Shown piece after piece: positions 58,799 to 64,000 of a stretch of 64,000 bases of DNA (position 1 is the stretch's first letter; the number at the start of each line of letters is the position of its first letter). This DNA comes from Branchiostoma floridae (lineage: Eukaryota > Chordata > Leptocardii > Amphioxiformes > Branchiostomatidae). Made by a program: the position numbers and the translations under genes. Where the stretch lies: positions 6,956,734 to 7,020,733 of the forward strand of contig NC_049989.1 of the NCBI RefSeq assembly GCF_000003815.2. Reading direction: 5' to 3'. Under the pieces are notes generated by a model. It saw nothing but the letters and a program-made list of their open reading frames with translations. It had not been told where the DNA came from and ran no database searches.

Positions 58799-60187
58799 AT
58801 GGGTGTTTTTGCACCAGAAGACCAGCCGGAAGCCGTGAACGGGACTTCAGAGTACACCTTACAGTACACGACAGGAGAGGTGACCGCTATATCAATAACC
58901 ATTGTGGTAATTATATTGTTGACGGTAATTGGAAATGTACTTGTCTGTATGGCTGTGTTCATGGAGCGGTCTGTCCAGCGAGTCCAGAACTGGTTCATCG
59001 CTTCGCTGGCCATCAGCGATCTGGCCGTTGGGCTGGTCATCATGCCGCCTGCGCTTGTCTACGAGCTGATGGGGTACTGGTACTTCGGACGGGTGATGTG
59101 CGAGGTGTTCCTGGCCCTGGATGTCTTCGCCTGCACCGCCTCTATCCTGAACCTCTGCATGATCAGCGTGGACCGGTACTGGTCCGTCACACAGGCCGTG
59201 CAGTACTTCAAGAACACCAACTCCAAACGTGCCGGCTGTATGATCGCCGCCGCCTGGGTCCTGTCCGCAGTCATCTCTCTCCCGCCGATCTTCGGACTGT
59301 TCGGCTGGCAGGCGCAGGTCCCACAGAGCGCCGACCTGTTTCCACAGTGTGAGTACAGCGACAGTCCAGGGTATGTGTTGTACTCAACCATTGGATCGTT
59401 CTACATCCCTCTGACGATCGTATTCGGCATGAACATTAATGTCTTCAGCGTGGCCCTGACACGGGTGCGGCGGCATCCGTCCACGCAGACATCCTACCCT
59501 ACAAACAGCGAGAAGTCCTCCAAGGCACCCATGTCACCAGCGGGAGTCGCCAAGTTCAAACTCGTGGGACGATTGTTCAAAACTATGTCACGGGCGGACG
59601 ATATTGCGACCGAGGACAAGCCGAAAACGGTCATAGTTAACGGGGAAGGCAAGGAGATGGTGACCAACACTACCCCACTGTCCCCCATGGTGTCTCCACA
59701 GACACCTGTTGAAAAGCAAACTCCGGATGACCAGGTCATAGCCGAAGCTAGTAACGACAACCATGATCGGAATGAGCACCCCAGCCTCGGGTTGCGCCCC
59801 ACCCCCAGCACCGTGCCCCGGGACGCCAACGGGAACTCCATGCGGCTGCAGCGGGCATACAAGCGCAGAAAACGTGACGAGGGCAGAAGACGACACGAAA
59901 AACTCCGACAGAGAATCCGCCTGTCCAAAGAAAGGCGCCTGACGATGGTGATCGGCATTGTCATGGGTGCGTTTGTACTGTGTTGGCTCCCTTTCTTTGT
60001 ATCGTACCTGGTTTTAACCGTGTGTGTCTCCTGTAGACTGTCCCCACTGGTGTTTCGCTTCTTTGTGTGGTTGGGGTACTGTAACAGTGCGCTCAACCCT
60101 CTCATCTATACCCTGTTCAACAAAGATTTCAGAGACGCTTTCCGAAAGATTATCAAAAGAATGTGTTGTAAATGTCAGAGCCATTGA
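58799..60187 (+). CDS. Class A biogenic-amine GPCR, alpha2-adrenergic/octopamine/tyramine type (GPCR-B)
   Basis: Intronless 462-codon paralogue of GPCR-A. The ATG at 58799 has a strong context (A at -3, G at +4). The N-terminus has one NGTS sequon (N14). Landmarks: N46 (1.50), D74 (2.50), C101-C184 (predicted disulphide), D108 (3.32), DRY 125-127, W153 (4.50), S196/S200 (5.42/5.46), P204 (5.50), E378 (6.30), W396-L-P-F-F, W424/Y427 (7.40/7.43), NPLIY 433-437. C456/C457/C459 in the nine-residue tail are likely palmitoylation sites. ICL3 is about 155 residues, proline- and charge-rich, with the ERRLT entry into TM6 that matches alpha2/tyramine receptors. It should bind a phenolic or catechol monoamine and signal mainly through Gi/o (family inference). 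Its ECL2 differs from GPCR-A (PPIFGLFGWQ against PPLVGWK), so ligand selectivity may differ. Like GPCR-A it has Asn at 5.58. Candidate core-promoter boxes lie just upstream and a polyadenylation signal lies about 745 bases downstream, so the gene looks intact. Confidence 0.96.
   Translation: MGVFAPEDQPEAVNGTSEYTLQYTTGEVTAISITIVVIILLTVIGNVLVCMAVFMERSVQRVQNWFIASLAISDLAVGLVIMPPALVYELMGYWYFGRVMCEVFLALDVFACTASILNLCMISVDRYWSVTQAVQYFKNTNSKRAGCMIAAAWVLSAVISLPPIFGLFGWQAQVPQSADLFPQCEYSDSPGYVLYSTIGSFYIPLTIVFGMNINVFSVALTRVRRHPSTQTSYPTNSEKSSKAPMSPAGVAKFKLVGRLFKTMSRADDIATEDKPKTVIVNGEGKEMVTNTTPLSPMVSPQTPVEKQTPDDQVIAEASNDNHDRNEHPSLGLRPTPSTVPRDANGNSMRLQRAYKRRKRDEGRRRHEKLRQRIRLSKERRLTMVIGIVMGAFVLCWLPFFVSYLVLTVCVSCRLSPLVFRFFVWLGYCNSALNPLIYTLFNKDFRDAFRKIIKRMCCKCQSH
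59063..59287 (+). repeat. 225-bp gene-conversion tract, copy in GPCR-B
   Basis: Codons 89-163 of GPCR-B. The tract is identical to 16050-16274 on the other strand. It is GC-rich with mostly C/G-ending codons, unlike the AT-richer TM1 segment of both genes, which fits GC-biased conversion. Identity ends sharply at both sides: a run of three differing codons upstream of codon 89, and ATC against CTG right after codon 163. Confidence 0.93.
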
Positions 60188-60458
60188 GTTAAAAACAAAC
60201 ATGTGATTTGAGACAATCAAAACAGACATGCCCATAGGTATGAACAACAACAACACCTGTTGACTCCAAACGCTTTGGTTCAAGTAATGAAAAGATTTCC
60301 AACTATGCCAGTTTCCGGGCATAAAATCAATACTGGGATCTACATTGACTCTTAGGCTAGATTATTCATATCTACAATATAATTGGCCTCAGCTCGAAAA
60401 GCAAGGGGAATATACCATAAAGTTACGGTCCGTAAAATTGCTTTCATCGATTGCTTGT

Positions 60459-60555
60459 TATGTAACTTCTTATGCGGGTCTCCAATGAGAACACCATGAG
60501 AGTTGCCTCTGATAAGAGTTATGTAACTAGCTTCTTGTGCGGGTCTCCATGAGAA
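60459..60555 (+). repeat. Imperfect direct repeat in the GPCR-B 3' UTR
   Basis: A motif running from atgtaact through cttcttgtgcgggtctcc to atgagaa occurs at about 60459-60493 and again at about 60520-60555, some 60 bases apart. The two copies differ by small indels. It lies between the stop codon and the candidate polyadenylation signal. Confidence 0.6.
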
Positions 60556-60931
60556 TCTTCCAATGTTTACTTTTATTCACCCTTCAGAGATGTTACTCTT
60601 TATTCTTCTGTGACATAAAAAGTCAATATTTATGCTGTTGTATAAGTCCATAGACCGGCAGTACATGCATGTCAGTTTCAGTACATGTTGTTGATAATGC
60701 AATGCTTAAGTGAGGTATGTAGGCTGTAACCACACACAATTCTGTACAATTCCATGTATCGTGCATATCTACATCTCTGTAATGATAGTATTGACTGGGT
60801 AGTGTTATCTAGATATTCTGTCAGGAAAAATAGATGTGTCTCCGAACTTTCTCACTTGGTGAGGGATGTTACGATAATGTTATGTTATAAACATGAAACA
60901 CTTTCTTCTGAATGTTTGCAAAACGTTCTGT

Positions 60932-60937
60932 AATAAA
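60932..60937 (+). promoter_or_regulatory. Candidate polyadenylation signal of GPCR-B
   Basis: The first canonical AATAAA found after the stop codon in a suitable context. It is followed by a T-rich stretch (around 60951-60975) and implies a 3' UTR of about 760 bases. Confidence 0.5.
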
Positions 60938-61106
60938 TGAAGTGGCATACATTTTCTATTGACAAGTCTTTATTGTATCAGTCAGTCTTAATGTAGGAAC
61001 ACCTTAAAATGTATCTTGTACATTTGTATTTAAAAACGATTAGAAAATGATGAAAAAGAGCAGGGCTTTACAACAATAGAGCTCCTTATACTAAACTGTA
61101 GATAGC

Positions 61107-61124
61107 ACCATTTTTTTTTTTTTT
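61107..61124. repeat. Poly(T) run
   Basis: Approximately 17 Ts beyond the GPCR-B 3' end. Read on the minus strand it would be a poly(A), but no retrocopy is recognisable next to it. Confidence 0.85.
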
Positions 61125-62329
61125 GCATTCTGCAATAGTAGAATATACCTGGAAATAAACGATAGTTCTTAGAGATCTATTATTGTCCCATTTAGTGATA
61201 GAATGGCACTAATACACACACGAACACTCTGATTAAATACAAGGCCTATGGGATCAGAGATCTTAGATTCAGCAGCGGTGCACTCATCTCCTACTTCAGG
61301 TATATACCTCCGCTCTTCACCCACACTCCAACCTTTGTAGGGTGTGGATGAGTACATTGAAACTTTCCAGCATGGGTCAACAACTTCTAGAGAGTGAAGC
61401 TAGCACAAGATTCCGACCAACTCTTAATCGAATCGTGACGGTTTACCCAGCATGATCTGATCATGCCAGATCGCCCCCTGTTACGAAATAACTGTCAAGC
61501 GCAATTAAAGTGCCTCAATGACACATCGGCTGAGGTTATGCTAGCTTCAGGCGGAACATCAATTCAAACATGGCCCTACAGGAAGCTATGTTTCGTTCAT
61601 TTGTTCAGATCACCCAGATAGGTTCCCACACTGAGCAGCCTTGGGTATAACATACCCATTTCTCTATGTTTCATTTTAGAACCTACTGTAGTTTGAGACA
61701 TATGTGTTATTCACCGCGTCCCGACATTGTTGGAATCGTGCCAAACAGTAGGACAGTGGAAATGCTTTTTCAGTCGATCCGGTATTTTTCTAATGGTACT
61801 TAAAAGTACTCTTTATTGGATTTAAAAGCCCAGTATTCAGATCCGGATGCCATTTAACCAGGGAAAACGGCAGGCCACCTGGTGATTCAGTAGGTCTTTA
61901 TCCATTACACCTTATTAAACGGCATGTTCGCACCGTGCAATCAATACACACTTTTACTGGTGGTGGTTTCAAGTGGTTTCAACTTCAGGATCGAACACAG
62001 CATGCGTCACAACGTGCGCTGCCGCCCATACCAATAAGGGAACACAAGGGAAGTCTTAAAGTCTGCGAGTCAAGTTTCGATGCAGCAAAAGCTAACTAAG
62101 AAGTATCCAATTCAACAACCGAAGATGACAAGCACATAGTGCGAATCATTGGAAAAGCTGTTGGTGTATGAAACAATGTAGAGTATCATGTCTCCATACG
62201 AAGTATCGACAGATTTTTTTTTCTAATTGCTTTTGGACAGACGAGGACAATGTTGTACTGCACTCAAGTTTTGTAACTTATATCAACAGTGCCACATACA
62301 CGGTACAGACAGGAGGTAAAGGTAGTCTT

Positions 62330-62475
62330 TTTCATCTCCCCGACCGAAGTTCGAGCCCATTTTAACACCTAGGTGAAGTGAGGAAGGTCGTATAAAATGC
62401 CTTTCCCAAGGGCACAACGTCGGGGGCACTACCTCTAGATTCCGAACGTTCTACCAGTTACGCCACGACGACAGA
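62330..62475 (-). mobile_element. tRNA-derived SINE copy
   Basis: On the minus strand an A box tggcgtaactgg (62454-62465), identical to that of the copy at 13263, is followed by tgcccttgggaaaggca (62399-62414). The B box is diverged. Opposite orientation to the 13250 copy. Confidence 0.72.
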
Positions 62476-62854
62476 TTTCTGAATGTATACGCATCACACT
62501 CACAGTGCTTGGAATAACACGAACGTAAATTGATGTGATTTATCAACTGTTCTGTGATTAGGTGTCACCAAGAAAATGCATTGTACCCAAGCATCTATTA
62601 TTGATGACAAATGAACGCGTAATTCGGAAGATTTACGTTTATTTTCGGCACATCTAAATTTGATAGGCGGCTCAAATTGGGTATTTTGTCACCTGGCATG
62701 GCAACTCAAGGCCGGCAATCGGTGGAACACTCTAATAGGCTGACATGGTCCGGATGACAGAAGGACGTGCCTTTTGCAAAATTGATGGCGAGAGTACGTT
62801 GTGCCAACCACTCTTCTCAACCGAGTAATGATTTCATATGAACGATCTTCTGAC

Positions 62855-63094
62855 TAAAGATGTATCTCACTGCACTTGGGGCACCGGTGCGGCACTGTGG
62901 GGTTCCTTCACTGTGGCACTGTTGTGTTATTTTCGCTGATTTTAGTATATATATATAAATTTACATATTGCGTAATACGTAAAAGTATGACTTAGAAGAC
63001 AACAAAATACACAAAACGTAAGACAATTCGTTGAGTAATCTTCAAACCCCGCAGTGCCGCACCGGTGCCCAAAGTGCAGTGAGATACATCTTTA
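62855..63094 (-). mobile_element. MITE-like element family 1, copy 3
   Basis: A 240-bp element with well matched inverted ends of about 52 bases: taaagatgtatctcactgca on the left, and the reverse complement ending tgcagtgagatacatcttta on the right. TA borders both sides, which fits a TA target duplication. Read on the minus strand the interior carries the same gtcttctaagtcatactt core as copies 1 and 2. No coding capacity. Confidence 0.8.
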
Positions 63095-63807
63095 GTACGA
63101 AGATCGTTGAGTGAGGACTTCCCCAATTGGTCACGACTACGTAAATGGGATGTGTAGACTCCCCGTCCAACTAATGGTTTGTCTGGCTCCGCGATGGCTG
63201 ATATAAAAGCAAAGACTAATTAAAACACGCGACTTAAGGATCTGTGTCAATAGAATGTTACGTACGCTGTGTAGGTGATGACATTATCGTTGGTCTGTCA
63301 GATGAATGAGATCTAGAGACCCACTTACTCGTACAGCACAACATGGGACAACCGCCAAACGGTTTTGGATATCCTACCATTGAAATTTATTGACTATTCC
63401 AGAGAGAAGAATGCTGTGGATTGTATGAAAGACTAACCGCATGGACCAGGTGGGTTATTGGATTTCATTTTACGTAGATTGTTCTGTACTGCCGCGTAAT
63501 TTGCATTTATCTGTCCACCATTCTTGTCACTTTCATTAAAATGGAGGTAACGTTATAGTTTTGCCGGGCATGTGTGTGCGAGGGTGCGGTTCCGATGGTG
63601 TATCTCCAGAACGTTTCCAGTGTCTGTGATTGCAATGATATTTGCTAATGTTGACGAGACGCTGTTCAAAGGTTTGATTTTGGGCCTCCTAGTGACCAAA
63701 CTTGGTGCTGCAGCAGGACTAGTCGTCCGATCGATTTTCGCGGTATGTGAAAGGGGTATAAGGAACACCCACCGTCTATCGCCCACCGTCGATGTAAATA
63801 ATGATAT

Positions 63808-63895
63808 GATGCTAACTAGTATGGTATGATATGATATGATACGATATAATGATATGATAAGGTGTTGTATAGTGCTGTATGGTATGGTATGTTAC
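63808..63895. repeat. (TATGA)n/(TATGG)n pentanucleotide tract
   Basis: Repeated atatg, atgat and tatgg units with interruptions, about 85 bases. Confidence 0.85.
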
Positions 63896-64000
63896 ATATA
63901 TGGGATGGTAGTATAGAGTGGTATTCTAATGACCCTTGAACACATTGCCACTACTATTCTATTACAGTTCAATGATTATTTACAATCGCTTGCGTCAGAT

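Larger units (their letters stand above)
60940..64000. other. Spacer downstream of GPCR-B
   Basis: Poly(T), one SINE, MITE family 1 copy 3 and a pentanucleotide repeat. The overlapping frames at 63553-63829 on both strands have no recognisable product. Confidence 0.55.

Overview
The window looks like nuclear DNA of an invertebrate deuterostome, most probably a cephalochordate (amphioxus). This is inferred from two intronless biogenic-amine receptor genes of alpha2-adrenergic/octopamine/tyramine type, sparse genes, many short tRNA-derived SINE copies, MITE-like inverted-repeat elements, decayed non-LTR retrotransposons and abundant microsatellites. Nothing suggests a prokaryote: there are no operons, no dense long ORFs and no CRISPR array. 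The species call could not be checked by search.

Only two genes are well supported. GPCR-A lies on the minus strand at 15105-16535 (476 aa from its first ATG). GPCR-B lies on the plus strand at 58799-60187 (462 aa). They are paralogues arranged head to head about 42 kb apart. Both keep the aminergic signature: Asp3.32, Ser5.42/Ser5.46, Trp6.48-Phe6.51-Phe6.52, Trp7.40/Tyr7.43, DRY and NPxxY. Both have a long third intracellular loop and a short cysteine-bearing tail, the architecture of Gi/o-coupled amine receptors. The most striking signal is a 225-base stretch, from the end of TM2 to the end of TM4, that is identical base for base in the two genes although the flanking coding sequence has diverged. 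This is best explained by recent ectopic gene conversion between inverted paralogues. Both receptors also carry Asn at the normally invariant Tyr5.58 position.

Layout: 0-7.2 kb is repeat rich. It holds a LINE 3' remnant followed by a (TA)n tract, two MITE-like elements, a 0.45-kb direct duplication containing a 20-22-bp minisatellite, a G/C homopolymer inverted repeat and a 46-bp minisatellite. The stretch 7.2-14.6 kb is mostly featureless, with one SINE and one degenerate ATGATCT-type repeat. GPCR-A occupies 14.6-17 kb. The stretch 17-27 kb is unique-looking, with small repeats and a strong hairpin. At 27.1-29.2 kb there is a tandemly duplicated, internally 163-bp-repeated element ending in (GAAA)n. 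The stretch 29-52 kb is a gene desert with SINE copies, microsatellites and another copy of the degenerate ATGATCT repeat. At 53.5-54.2 kb there is a decayed reverse transcriptase on the minus strand. The stretch 56.9-58 kb has local tandem duplications. GPCR-B, with candidate GC, CCAAT and TATA boxes, upstream ORFs and a polyadenylation signal, occupies 58.5-60.9 kb. The last 3 kb hold a SINE copy and a third member of the first MITE family.

Exons of other, intron-containing genes could be hidden in the desert. They cannot be recognised reliably by eye, so their absence from the list is not evidence of absence.
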